In this document: one piece after another, positions 25,629-38,151 of the stretch
How positions within the stretch are numbered: the stretch's first letter is position 1
How the letters are laid out: every line of letters starts with the position of its first letter
Assembly (NCBI GenBank): GCA_947179155.2
Contig: OX359285.1
Coordinates: forward strand, 10,646,010-10,710,009
Direction of reading: 5' to 3'
Length of the DNA: 64,000 nucleotides
Source of the DNA: Hedera helix
Lineage: Eukaryota; Streptophyta; Magnoliopsida; Apiales; Araliaceae
Program-made: the position numbers and the translations under genes
Notes under the pieces: generated by a model
The model's database searches: none
Told to the model about the DNA's origin: nothing
Seen by the model: only the letters and a program-made list of their open reading frames with translations

Positions 25629-28407
25629 TGTAAGACCCCGAATTTTATGAAATACAAAATTTAATTTTTCTTCATATATATTTTTCCTGAAACAGTAAGT
25701 GGTTAAATTAACAAAATTGAAAGTTAAGGATGTTATGTGCAAATTTTATTTTGTCGGACAATATTCGCTTTGTCGGGGAATATTCGTTTGGTCGGGAAAT
25801 ATTTGTGCCGTACGACGGCGCCGAAATAACAAATTATTGGTGAACCCCACAACGGAATATTTGTCGGATATAGAAAACGACAGAAGTAACCTTTTTAAAT
25901 AAAAATAGTCAACGGTGTTAACTGTTAAAATACCGGTGATAAAAGAATAGTAGCATACGTAATTTATGGTATTTTACTGTAGCACACGGTACTCTCCAGT
26001 AGCACACGGTATTGCACAGTGTCTCATATTATTGACACCGTAACTGTTACGCATCATTTCATCGATAATTGTCACTGCATAATATTTTATATTATCAATT
26101 CAATTATTGTTGCTACACAGTATTTTGCATTATTGATTTAATAATTGTCATTACACTATATTTTATATCATTGAGTCAATAATTGTTGATGCACTATTTT
26201 TAAAATTATTAAACCTAATAATTGTCACAGTTGCAAATATACTGTAATTTATAAATTAATCTGTAACGTGTTTATTACATTATTGTTGAATTATTGTTGT
26301 AGCATTATTTTATTTTATATGTTGGACCCACAGGAAAAATAAATATTTTTACATTTCAAAAGTTACTATTCACTCCCGGAATTTACTATTCATTCCCGGA
26401 AAAGTTACTATTCACTAACGGAAGTCACTGTTCATCTCGGGATAGTCACTGTTCATCTGCCGACAAAAGTTACTGTTCATTACTGTTCACTTTTTGAAAA
26501 TTTTAAAGTTACTGTGCAAGTATTGAAAAAATTTTAAAACGTTTGCGCAGCCTCTGCTGAAATTTTTTTAGTTCACCTACCACGCATAGTAACCTCTTTT
26601 CTCCTATAAATAGATTGTTCAGCTGAATAGAAAAATCACACCTAAAACATAAATTTTTTCTATAAGAATTTTATGAGTTTTCTCTGAGAATAGTAAGGCT
26701 ATTTTGAGTGTTTGAAAGCCAAAAGGAGTGCAGGAATTTTTCAAGTAAGTCTTTTATTAAAGAGTAGTAATTTCATAAATTCCTATTTTTCACGGTATTC
26801 ACAAATCTTCCTTTAGAAGACTCTTCTTTGAGAAGATTCATTTTTAAAAGCTTTCTTTGGAAGATTTATTTTGGAATATTATTTTAAAAACTATTTTAAA
26901 GTTCTTATATTATACTACAAAAATTATGTTAAATATATATAATTTTGATAGTTCATAATATATGAGTTATCATACACTTTGAAGTTTACATGTTGTAATT
27001 ACTAATTTTATTATAAATATATAGGTTGATCAATCTCATTTTTATCAATATCCAGTCACCAGATAAGGTAAGAAATGTCATTTTTTTTCACTCTTAAACT
27101 TACTACGGTAAGAAATGTCATTTTTTTACACTCTTGAACTTGCTACGGTAAGGGATATTATTTTCTTTCATACTCCTGAATCGAAACTTATTATGGAACT
27201 ATTGCTTCTATAATTCCTGAAAATATTATATGATCCATAATAGTTGAACTTCATTATTTCAACTGAACCTTCCTATTTTCTGAATCTTTCTATTGAAATG
27301 TAACCGTTATTCTGAACTGAGAATCTTGAATAACATTTTTAAATTTCACTCCACATCATGTTGACAATTTGGACATTATTTGAATCTGCACAAAGTAAAC
27401 TTCCGATACTTATTGTTTATCCTGTTTCTTCTGTTCATCAATTGTATCACTATTATTTGTACTAATCATCAAGAATCAAGCTGTTGTGAATATCTGTGGC
27501 CGGGGGCACAGATGTGATATATTTGTTGAACAGATGATAGGTTAAAGGCGATATATTAGGTTAAAGGCGATACATCTGTTCGGTGTCTTTTATGGCACGT
27601 GGTGAAAGTTCTCTTTGGCCCGTAGTGCATAGATGAACTGTTGTTTGGTATGATTATGACCAAAGGCTGAATCTGGTATAATCATGACCGTTGTTGTTAT
27701 ATTGAAAGTTCTCTTTGGCCCGTAGTGCATAGATGAACTGTTGTTTGGTATGATTATGACCAAAGGCTGAATCTGGTATAATCATGACCGCTGGTGTTAT
27801 ATTGAATGTTCTCTTTGGCCCGTAATGCATAGATGAACTGTTGATTTGCATGATTATGACCAGGAACTGTGAATTTGTATTATCTTGACTAATGGTATTT
27901 CAGATGATAAAAGTTGATGATGTTTTTACGAAAAAGAGAAGCGCGTGGACATTATAGTCTACATTATTCTTCTAATAGATTGCTCATTCCGCCGCTATTA
28001 TTGATCTGAACATTGTTCAAGAATTTAACTGCAGTTTTTGATATACACCTTGTATTCTGTTGTATTCTATCAAGAACTCACATGTTGAAGGCTAATGATA
28101 ATTTATTCGTCATTATCTTAGTCATGATATTTCTTACTGGGCTATTTGAGCTCACCCTTTTGTTCCATTATTTTTCAACAGGATATGAGAACGTAGCTGG
28201 GTCTAGCCGGGGAATGGAGTGAGAGTCTGAGGGATATCTATTATAGTCTTCACGTGTTGTAAAATAGTGTGGCAATAATAGTGAAGACTTAGTTGTGTAT
28301 TATTATACACGGTATTGTTGTACGTTGTGCTTTGTTGTAATAATTTTGTTGTAGTCTTTTGACGACTCAAGTTTGGGCTGTGTGGGCCTAGATTTGGGGG
28401 CGTCACA
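25629..28407 (+). mobile_element. Solo LTR, family 1, copy C, nested in copy B
   Basis: It begins TGTAAGACCCCGAATTTTATG and ends GGGGGCGTCACA, 2,779 bp, flanked by perfect CTATT duplications (25624-25628 and 28408-28412). The sequence of copy B resumes after the right duplication, proving the nesting. The TATA-like CTATAAATAG is near 26603. A 100-bp unit is tandemly repeated near its right third. Confidence 0.9.
27611..27910 (+). repeat. 100-bp tandem repeat, three copies, in LTR copy C
   Basis: Copies start CTCTTTGGCCCGTAGTGC at 27611, 27711 and 27811, exactly 100 bp apart. Copies B and A have related but shorter or more diverged versions of the same zone. Confidence 0.9.
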
Positions 28408-30409
28408 CTATTGTATTCTATGAATAACTCAACTGTTGAAGGCTAATGATAATTTATTCGTCATTATCTTAGTCATGATATTTCTTACTGGGCTATTTGA
28501 GCTCACCCTTTCTTTTGTTCCATTGTTTTTCAACAGGAGATGAAAATGTAACAGGGTCTAGCCGGGGAATGGAGTGAGAGTTCGAGGAATAGCTATCCTA
28601 GTCTTCACGTGTTGTAAAATAGTGTGACAATAATAGTGAAGACTTAGTTGTGTATTATTATACACTGTATTGTTGTACGTTGTGCTTTGTTGTAATAATT
28701 TTGTTGTAGTCTTTTGACGACTCAAGTTTGGGCTGTGTGGGCTCAGATTTAGGGGCGTCACAGTACCATACGCACTCCTACTTTTAGTTATCAGACAAAT
28801 TCCATAATCTTGAAATTAATTTAAGTGGTGCTTATTCTGACGCCCCCAAATCTGGGCCCACACAGCCCAAACTTGAGTTGTCAAAAGAATACAACAAAAT
28901 TATTACAAGTAGTGCAACGTACAACAATGCATCGTATATTAATACGTAACTAAGTCTTTCACGATTATTGTCACACTGTTTTACAACACGTGAAGACTAC
29001 GATAGCTATCCCTCGGACTCTCACTCCATCCCCCGGGTAGACCCAACTACGTTCTCATCTCTTGTTAAAAAATAATGGAACAAAAAGAAAGGGTGAGCTC
29101 AAATAGCCCAGTAAGAAATATCATGACTAAGATATTGACGAATAAATTATCATTAGTCTTCAACAATTGAGTTCTTGATAGAATACAATAGATTACAAGG
29201 TTTATATCAAAAATTGCAGTTAAATTCTTGAACAACGTTCAGATCAATAATAGCAGCGGAATAAACAATCTATTAGAAGAATAATGCAAACTATAGTGTC
29301 CACTCGCTTCTCTTTTTAGGAAATACATCATCAACTTTTATCATCTGAAACACCACTGACCATGAGAATACAAACTCACAGTTTCTGGTCATAATCATGC
29401 AAATCATCAGTTCATCTTTGCACTACGGGCCAAAGAGAACTTTCACCACGTGTCATAAAAGATACCGAACAGATGTATAGCCTTTAACCTATTATATCGC
29501 CTTTAACCTATCATCTGTTCAACAATTATATCGCATCTGTGCCCCCGGCCACAAATATTCACAATAGTTTAATTTTTGATGATTAGTACAAATAACAGTG
29601 ATACAAATGATGAACAGAAGAAACATGATAAACAATAAGTATTGAAAGTTTACTTTGTGCAGATTTAAATAATGTCCAAATTGTCAACATGATGTGGAGT
29701 AAAATTCAAAAATGATATTCAAGATTCACAGTTCAGAATAACGGTTACAGTTCAATAGAAATGTTTAGAATAATAGGAAATGAGTACAAAGAGTAATTCA
29801 CCAAATATACTGTAATCCGCGTAGTCAGGTTATTCTCAGATATTAATAAGGAATGAATTCGAAAGGTTATTCACCAATAGGCGGTAATCTGCGCCGTAAG
29901 GTTATTCCCACAATTTAATAAAAATTGAATACGAAGAGTTATTCACCAAACAGGTGGTAATCCGTGTAGTAAGGTTATTCTCAGAGATTAATAAGGAATG
30001 AATACGAAAGGTTATTCACCAACAGACGGTAATCCGCGCCGTAAGGTTATTCCCACGATTTAATACATGGAAATAAATGACACATCTTATGAGTAAAAGA
30101 GAAATAATATTATTTTTGAGAATCAAAGAATGATAATCCCTTACCGTAGTAAATTTGAATAGTGGAGGATGAAAAAAATGGAATCCCTTACCTTAACACG
30201 TGACTGGATATTGATTTAAATGAGGTTTATTAACTTGAACAATACTTGTACACTTATAAATCTTCACAAATACTCAAGATGACTTAGGCACACTTAGAGA
30301 GAACTTACACAAAGAAGTATTTAGAGAGTGAAAGAAAGAATGAGCAATAAGTTTATGGAAAATCATTAAGTTAATGCATCCATTTATAGCCAAAAATCTT
30401 ATCATAACT

Positions 30410-30720
30410 AAGATTTTCTAATTTAATCCAAACCGTTTATTTCAAGATAATGTTTAATCCTTACCACTTATTTCATCTTTTAAGATTTCTTTAATTTAAA
30501 CCATTCATTTAAAGATCATCTTTAATCTACACCATCCATTTTAAATTCTATATTATCTTTAATCTATACCATTCATTTCATCTTTTAAGATTTTCTTAAT
30601 CTAAACCATTCATTTAAATATTATCTTCAATCTACACCATTCATTTAAAATTCTATAATTATTACATTATCTTTAATATATATCATTCATTTTATATCAC
30701 CTAACTTTATATTATTTATT
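30410..30720 (-). repeat. Degenerate short tandem repeats in LTR copy D
   Basis: About seven diverged direct copies of a motif around CTTTAATCTACACCATTCAT on the plus strand, roughly 40 bp apart. They are absent from copies A-C. Confidence 0.65.
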
Positions 30721-31010
30721 ATAATAAACAAATAACTTTATCAATTCAAATATTCAACAATAATTCACACTTATTCATTATTATGACTAATTGTTATAAA
30801 TACAGTGTAGTTGGCTCTCTGAGTTAGATATCAAGTCAATTAATAATGAAATACAACTGTTTAATTAACATCATAATAGAGATAACAATAATGCAGAAAG
30901 TATATAAAAGAAAGAATACGTTACTGTGTAATGACAATTATTTATTCAATAATGTGAATTACTGTGCATATGCTACTGTGACAATTATCAGTTTAATAAT
31001 ATGAATTATT

Positions 31011-31710
31011 GTGCATGTGACAATAAAGTCAAATATTGTACGATAATCACTTTATCAATTTAATAATACGAAACACTGTGCAATGCCGTGTGCTACTGTG
31101 CAATGCCGTGTGCTACTTGTAATACCGTATATTACTATTCTTTACCACAAGATATTTTAACAATTAAAAGTGATAGTACCATTGACCATTTAAAAATTGT
31201 TTATGTCATTTTCTATATCCGACAATTATTCGTTGTGGGGTCCACTAATAATTGGTTTGTACGACGTCGTCTTATGAATATTTCCCAACAGAATGAATAT
31301 TCCCCGACCAAACGAATATTCCCCGACTAAACGAATATTGTCCGACATAATATAATTATTGTGCATGTGACAATAAAGTCAAATATTGTACGATAATCAC
31401 TTTATCAGTTTAATAATACTAAACACTGTGCAATATCGTGTTCTATTGTATAATGTCGTGTGCTACTGTGCAATACCGTATGTTACTTGTAATACCGTAT
31501 ATTACTATTATTTTACCACCGAATATTTTAACAATTAAAAGTGATAGTACCATTGACCATTTAAAAATTGTTTATGTCATTTTCTATATCCTACAATTAT
31601 TCGTTGTGGGGTCCACCAATAATTGGTTCGTATGGCGCCGTCGTACGAATATTCCCTGACAAAACGAATATTCCCCGACAAAACGAATATTCCCCGACCA
31701 AACGGATATT
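31011..31710 (-). repeat. 350-bp tandem duplication in LTR copy D
   Basis: The motif GTGCATGTGACAATAAAGTC starts at 31011 and again at 31361, and similarity continues through the GACGGCGCC-like and AATATTCCCCGAC blocks. The duplicated part covers the family's U3 block with repeated GTCGGGGAATATTCG motifs. Confidence 0.8.
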
Positions 31711-31845
31711 ATCCGACATAATATAATTTACACATAACATCCTTAACTTTTAACTTTATCAATTTAACCACTTACTGTTTCAGGAAAAATATATATGAAA
31801 AAAATTAAATTTTGTATTTCATAAAATTCGGGGTCTTACACTTAT

Positions 31846-32526
31846 GACTTTATTTACAAGAAAAACTAAATTACAGATAATTTTATGAGAAAGATATAAA
31901 AATGTAAAGTAAAAGGTAACATATACAACTTTTAAAAAATGGCCTTTATTTATGGGCGTCTTCCAAACGGCCCATAAATCTCCACATCTAATAATGCTAA
32001 TGGTCTCAAATATTTTATTTTTAATGACATAGTATTGAATTTTTTAATAATTATTTATGATATACTTAATCACACACTGAACTAATATTATAATAACACA
32101 TAATTTGTGATATGTTTTTATACTAAGTATTTGAGACTCTTCACCCGACCAAACCTCTAACAAGCTAGAGTTGACGAACAAAAATGATGTGATTTAGTGC
32201 GTATATATATATCTACCAGAGGCACTAAGAGATCTAGAACTAGGTTTGGATAGATCATTTAAAACTTTTTCTTTTAAATAAGGATGACCAGATTATAAAT
32301 TAAGCAAGTTAATTTATTTAAACACAACAAAATATTAGTTTGAAAACCCTTTTTAAGATTTATGAAAGTCTTAGTTTTGAATTTAGTTAGTTTGTGAAAG
32401 TTAGTCACAAACAAATATAATATAATGTAGAAAGTAAAGTGTGAAAAATAAACGAGACAAAAAATTTAAGTGGTTCGGAGCACAAAGATCTCCTAGTTCA
32501 TTCTTCTACTCTTCGAGTAGGGAATC
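31846..32526. other. Intergenic DNA and left remnant of an older LTR
   Basis: No gene seen. From about 32400 the sequence (AAGTGGTTCGGAGCACAAAGATCTCC) looks like part of an old plant LTR retroelement, which appears to continue at 36205 on the other side of the next solo LTR. Confidence 0.35.
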
Positions 32527-35500
32527 TGTAATGCCCCCAAATCTATGTACTTATTACAGCGAACTTAGTGCATTACGATATAATTTCTATCTTTATATTT
32601 ACAACCTTTAACCATGATATAATAGATATAACCAATTAATAAAAAAAATCATTCATTCCAAAATTCACAACCTTTACAATCTCTTATTACATTTCATGAT
32701 CATAATTATCATGATATAATCTATAACATCTCAAAATCATATATATTGCGATTCAAAGTATTACATTGATTATGAGTATTCGTAAACTCACAATTTAAAG
32801 CTAACATTTCTCCTGTACATTCTTCTTCGACTAGTCATCTATGACTTATAATATTAGAACTCGTCAAACATAGCTAAAGGTTATACTAATAGGTTTTCTA
32901 ACCTTTAACATTACAAAGCATAATTACCCCAAAAAGGGGTTACACCAACATATCTGATCAGTTCTAATTAATAGAGTTTTATTACCAACAACTTAAAGCT
33001 CGATCACTTCTGTTCACTATTCATTCCTCTTTCCTTTGACTTTATTGGAACCTCCAGATTTCTCAACTTAATTGCAAATGTTCATTTAAAGCAAGAGTGA
33101 GTAACTATGTTATTCATCAAGTTTAACAATTAACGAATAACATGTTTCACATATATATACATGCATCATATCATTCATACTTCACATTTTATACATGCTT
33201 TACATATCTCATACTTCACAGTTTATCCATGTTTTATGCTTCTAATACGTTACATTTAATACATGCTTCATACTTCTCAAGTTATAAAGTTAGCATAGAG
33301 CATTTAACTTAGATCATCAACTGAATATCAATAGTTATTGCCACATAGTCGCATAGAGTGGACATTTAAAACATGTTCATAAGAATTTCACATAATACGA
33401 AAAAACTTGCACATAGTTAATTAACTAGTTCGCATATAACAAAATTTAACACATAGCAACAAGTTTTAAAAAACTTGTCTGGTTCTGCCTTTTCCGTTTT
33501 ATGCTAATCACACGTATGTCGTATGACCTACATATTATAAGGTCAATTTCTTAGTTAATCATTCATGGACCACTCATAATTGTTTTATACTTAGTCTTAA
33601 TTCCCTAAGACTTTATTATTACTATCATAATCATGATCCTCCAAGCAAACCACTTTAAAAAATTTAACTTTCAATTTTCTGCCAGGGTGGCATGCTCCGC
33701 GTTGTAAAACACAAGGGAGAGGTGCGCCCCGCACCGGGTAGGCAAAATACACAAAAAGTGTCTGGCACACCCCACACTAAAATTACTTTGGAGATGGCGT
33801 GCCCCGCGCCACTCCACTAGAATTTCAACCCCTATTTTTTCAACTTTTCCAACTTTGGTGTATTTACTCTTTTCTTCATAAATCATCCAAAACACTTCAG
33901 ATCAAGTTCAAAATCAAATCATGACTTCACTAACACATCATTTTACAAAATTTAAAAATTCACAAGTTTTTCAAATACATTTTAAAACTTAAAACCATGA
34001 TCGAAAGTGACCTTGCATCTTTAAATTTTCAACTTAACATACTTTCTAAAGAAAAATCGTTATAAATCCATTTCATCACATTTTTAATCTGTTCTTCTTA
34101 GGTTATTCTTATAACTCATAAATCTATCACCTAAAATTTATGGATCATAAAATGTCTTACAAATTTTTGGAACCACAAAACTTATAAAAACATATACATT
34201 AGAATTATTTTTAAAACCTATGAGCATGCTTAGACTCGTACTTCTCTATACCAAATATACTAACATATAAATCTCCAACAACATTCCATCTTTATGTCTT
34301 CAGATCCACCATGATCCTCTTAATATAATACTCCCACAACCAAGCATGATTATAACAATATTAACTATAAAATGAAATAACTAACTTAAAACTTAAGAGG
34401 TAGAACACTTTTAAACCTTCTAGCGATCTTCCTCATACTTGATGCTTGGCTAACTTAGCTTGAATCCTTCTTCTTCTTGCTTGACCTTGTCTGAAAATGA
34501 AAGCCCTCATTAAGCTCTCTCTCTAAATTTTATTCTCTCTTCTAAGCTTTTTATCTCCAATTTCTATCATGGTAAGAAAAATGACCAAACTCTTGCCAAA
34601 AAGCTTGGTAACCTCTATTTATAGAAGGTCAAGACCAAGGGAAAATAATCATTAGCCATCACTAGTAAAGGGCAAAATGATCTTTAAGACAACCTAAGGA
34701 AGTTTTCTAGAAATTTTCTCCAAGGTCATAATGGTCATAAGCAATTTTTCCAAGGACAAAATGGTTATTCTACCATCACTTCAGAAATTTCCTTCTAGGA
34801 CACAACAATCATTAACAAATTTTTCTAAGGGCAAAAAAGTCATTTGGCCATTTACTAGGAAACTTCCTAGATATTTCCTTCAAGGATACATTAGTCATTA
34901 ACAATTTTTTTAAGGACAAAATGGTCATTTCATCATGATTAGGAAATTTTCTAAATTTTTTCTTAAGGACATATTAATCATTAATAATTTTCTTTAAGGG
35001 CAAAATAGTCACTTCATCATTACTAGAAAACTTCCTAGCACTTTTCTTAAGAACACCATAGTCATTAATAAATTTTTCTAAGGGAAAAGTGGTCATTTCA
35101 TCATTACTAGGAAACTTCCTAGCAATTTTCTCAAGGATATGTTAGTCATTAATCATTTTTCTTGAAGGCAAAATAGTCATTACACAAAATCTCCTACACT
35201 TTTCATTATTCTAGTGGCCCCACAAATTCTCTTCATTTTTCTTTGTTCTTTTAAATTATATACTTGCAAATATACATTAATAACTTAATTAATCATTCCT
35301 TTTAACTTATATTTTCACTCTCTAGTTAATTTAAACTAATTAACTAGCCTGTATAACGATCATTTTTTATTTCTTCAGTTTCATTATCTCTTTACTTAGC
35401 CCAACAGTGCATAACTTCACTCCACTATTGAAGTATATTCTAATGTTCATCTCATCGTACCTTCATAGCTTCATCAAATTACATTATTCATATTTTTTAT

Positions 35501-36204
35501 CTTACTAGGTTAATGAACATACATATTATATTCATTAACCCTTTACCATATTGAATTCACTTATTACATCCTTCAAAGAATTCAGAAAATTACATTTCTC
35601 CCCTCTTAATAAGGATTTCGTCTCTAGAATCACTAGCATCATAACATTCAAATTCGGCTTACATCTAGACTATTACACAATCTTTTTTTTCCTAACAGAT
35701 TCATAGAACTATCTCAACATAAGTATTATATTATCTCCTCTTAACATTTCATACCTCCATCTCTTTACCTCACACTACGCATTATTATTATTATCATTCC
35801 ATTTTCTCCCTTTTCTCCCGTGAAAAGGTCTAAACATTACACATATACAAATACTCATAAAATTTTCCACAGTTTTTATTCTATAGTATTCTTCTTTCTA
35901 GTCATAAGACTCCATCTATTGAATTCTTCTCATTACTATTCTTTCTTTATCATTTATTACTCTTTTAAATTCCCTCATTATCTATAGAGCCACTAAAACA
36001 ATTTGTTTCAATGATTTATCTACTCACACATAGATTAGATTAAAATGTTTAATCATTTCTTTACATTTTTCTCTCTTCCAAAACTAGGTTTTATATTTTG
36101 AACCTTATTCATTCTTTAATAGCTATCTATTGATTTTCTTTTTCTAAGGAGCATTACGCTCTAAGATCGAATTTACTAGACTCACAATCATTTGGGGTAT
36201 TACA
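32527..36204 (-). mobile_element. Large gypsy-type solo LTR, family 2 (3.7 kb)
   Basis: The plus strand reads TGTAATGCCCCCAAATC at the left end and GGGGTATTACA at the right end. The flanks are GAATC (32522-32526) and TAATC (36205-36209), a duplication with one change. A TATA-like CTATAAATAGAGG on the minus strand near 34620 sets the orientation. Short GC-rich blocks near 33684-33820 repeat a TGCCCCGCGCC-like motif about four times. No internal domain remains. The minus-strand frame at 33671-33895 lies within these repeats and is not a gene. Confidence 0.75.
34650..35190 (-). repeat. Tandem repeats of about 85-90 bp in the U3 of LTR family 2
   Basis: About six diverged direct copies, recognised by CTAAGGGCAAAATGGTCATT and CTAGGAAACTTCCTAG motifs, lie just upstream of the TATA box on the minus strand. 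The position is that of enhancer arrays in LTRs; that role is inferred. Confidence 0.8.
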
Positions 36205-37350
36205 TAATCCACTAAGGATATGGTGATCACTAAGATAGTTCACACAGAACTATTACAATCAGCCGAATCACTAAGATTCCTTCAAGTTATTAAGACTCGA
36301 TAGGTGTCACTAAGACTAATGCGCAAAGAACTCTTCAAGTCACTTAGACTTGATTACAAAGAGGTCCCTAAGACTAGTAATCACAAAGATAATAAATGAT
36401 TTGAGTTGTTGCTAAGTGGCTTTATGTCAATGAGTTAGCAACATAACAAGTTGTTCTAAATCGTAGAGTAGAGCTTTTGAGATTTGGCAGTAATTTAGCT
36501 TGTAATTCGTTTCCTTGTTTTTTCTTAGATAGAATATTCATGTCCTTTTATAGAGACCCTCGAGATTTTTTCGTTGATAAGTAGTCGTTGTTTCATTAAA
36601 TGCTCTGATCCTATAAGATATGTGATGTTGACATTTAGGTAGTGTGTCAGCTTGCTTTTCAGCTAGGATATCACATCAGTGTGCAGAAAAGATAACTATG
36701 TGGCTGATGTCACTTGGTCAAACTAGCTTTTAGACATAACTTGATCTGACCATCGTTTTGAACTTAGGATGATCATCAAACATCTTATAAACCTCACCCT
36801 TCATATCATCCCATTGTCAGTCCTCTGTCAAACCTGTCACACTCTATGATTTTCCTAATCGTAAAGTTCTATGGCAATCGTAGAGTATTTGTCTTGACTC
36901 TACGATTTGCGAGTTCTACAATCTTGATTTATGATCTGTAAGCTATATGATTTTCATTTTGCCTTACAGTTTTAGAGCAAACTCTACGATATTCACTTAG
37001 CTCTACAAACTTAAAGCTGGCTCTATGAATTTGTCTTGCGTTACGATTTTAGAGTTGACTCTATGAACATCATATGCCTTACAGTCTTCAAGATGAACAA
37101 TATATCGTTTGATCCACTTAACAACTTTTTAATTTTCTATAATCTATACATTCAATTCATTCCATAGATTAACCTAGCAAGTTTGAGCTTCTACTCTAAG
37201 TTCTTGTTCATCAATTTCATTTTTAAGAACTTTACGAAAACTACTAGTTATATATATAAATTAATAATTTCCCTTTATTACTCTCATACATCATTTTGTC
37301 AACTCGTCATCAAATCAAATATTCAAACATGCATTTGTACTAATAATATA
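36205..37350. other. Old LTR-retroelement remnant with repeated short motifs
   Basis: It continues the element cut by the solo LTR. CACTAAGA-like motifs recur at 36220-36390, and a CTCTACGATTTTAGAGTTGA-like motif recurs several times at 36840-37090. No coding region is recognisable. The superfamily is uncertain; the layout suggests a copia or gypsy LTR. Confidence 0.35.
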
Positions 37351-37354
37351 TATA

Positions 37355-37529
37355 GGGACTGTATCCATGACAATTGGTTGTCGAGAGCACTATTGCAGCA
37401 ACTAAAATAGAGAGCAATTTGTTTGTTAAAGCCCTTGTTGCAAGAGGCTTTAGCAGCAAGGCTTTTTTAAGCTAATTTTGGGTTGCTGGAATAATAGCCA
37501 TAACAACCGGTTGTTATGGATTAACTCCC
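37355..37529. mobile_element. 175-bp MITE in a TA microsatellite (TA-MITE family)
   Basis: The ends are GGGACTGTATCCATGACAA and, reversed, GGGAGTTAATCCATAACAAC. The element is bordered by TATATA on both sides, so the target is TA. The same end pattern (GATCCATAACAACCATTTGT) is seen in elements at 50681, 51112 and, split, at 38148. Confidence 0.7.
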
Positions 37530-37530
37530 A

Positions 37531-38092
37531 TATATATATATTGTTAACATCTGATTTTGTACGCTAGCCCAAATCACAAAAAAAAATGAGCAACTTGCAC
37601 AAGGAACAAACTATGATCACACCAAAAACTTGATGGATTGGGCTGTCGGAGGATAACACCGGTGCGAGAATTAGTATAGGCCAAAAGCGTAAACAATGGA
37701 GGGATTAATTGTTGAAAAATAATAGTAAATTATGTTTTATAGTACTGTTGTCTTCTGTTTATGACTGTATTTATAGTTACTCAGCACCTTATGTCCATGC
37801 ACTCCCGAGACTAATTAGAATTGAAAGTCCTAATTAGAGTTCTCTTATAATTGAAATTCATAACTGATTGAGTCCTTAATAAAAATAAGTTTCCTTATCA
37901 TTCCAAAATCAGGAAACTTAATCATATGTAAAATTGGACTTTAACTCTTTTAGATTATTAAGCCGTCAAAATATATTACAATAGGTAAGCCCTAGTACTG
38001 GTCCCAAAGTACAATATTATAATGGATCTGCACCTGAACCGGGTTTCAAATATAAACTGATGTAGGCTTGCACCTAAACCGGGCCTTAAATA

Positions 38093-38096
<4 letters not shown>
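37531..38096. other. Possible LTR fragment, otherwise unassigned
   Basis: TGTTAACATCTG at 37542 and a minus-strand TATA-like CTATAAATACAG near 37770 suggest part of an LTR, but I could not find its other end. No coding region seen. Confidence 0.25.

Positions 38097-38147
<51 letters not shown>
38097..38147. repeat. (TA)n microsatellite
   Basis: About 25 TA units bordering the left part of a MITE that was split by the Tat retrotransposon. Confidence 0.95.

Positions 38148-38151
<4 letters not shown>

Larger units (their letters stand above)
22737..28762 (+). mobile_element. Solo LTR, family 1, copy B, interrupted by copy C
   Basis: It starts TATAAGACCCCGAATTTTATG (first TG mutated to TA) and ends GGGGCGTCACA. 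Its own parts are 22737-25628 and 28413-28762, about 3.2 kb. CTATAAATAG near 23697 is the likely TATA box in plus orientation. It begins only 9 bp after copy A within the split hAT-like MITE. The 5-bp flanks (ACCGC, GTACC) do not match, so the original duplication has decayed or the end was rearranged. Confidence 0.75.
19519..28780. mobile_element. hAT-like MITE (about 0.75 kb of its own) split by solo LTRs
   Basis: The left end TATGAGTGAGC and the reversed right end TAGGAGTGCGT are imperfect inverted repeats, flanked by a perfect 8-bp duplication CTTTTAGT (19511-19518 and 28781-28788), which fits hAT. Its own sequence is 19519-20258, then about 9 bp at 22728-22736, then 28763-28780. Everything between belongs to later insertions. 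The own sequence repeats GCACTGCACCAA-like motifs and has no transposase frame. Confidence 0.7.
28836..31840 (-). mobile_element. Solo LTR, family 1, copy D, inverted
   Basis: On the minus strand it begins TGTAAGACCCCGAATTTTATG (31840 downwards) and ends GGGGGCGTCAGA. CTTAT flanks both sides (28831-28835 and 31841-31845), so it is a 3,005-bp solo LTR. The zone around 30240-30900, with a minus-strand TATA-like CTATAAATGG near 30385, differs from copies A-C, so this is another subfamily. A 350-bp segment is duplicated in tandem at 31011-31710. Confidence 0.85.

Noticed and set aside
22490..28761. Recurring minus-strand peptide with GPHSPNLSRQ in three places
   Set aside because: It is the antisense of the conserved LTR family 1 terminus and recurs because the LTR copies recur.
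20259..28762. Copies A and B as the two LTRs of one retrotransposon
   Set aside because: Only 9 bp separate them, copy A has its own near-perfect flanks, and no primer site, polypurine tract or internal domain is present.
33671..33895. Minus-strand frame of 74 codons with Cys residues
   Set aside because: It lies within GC-rich short repeats of the family 2 LTR and shows no domain.
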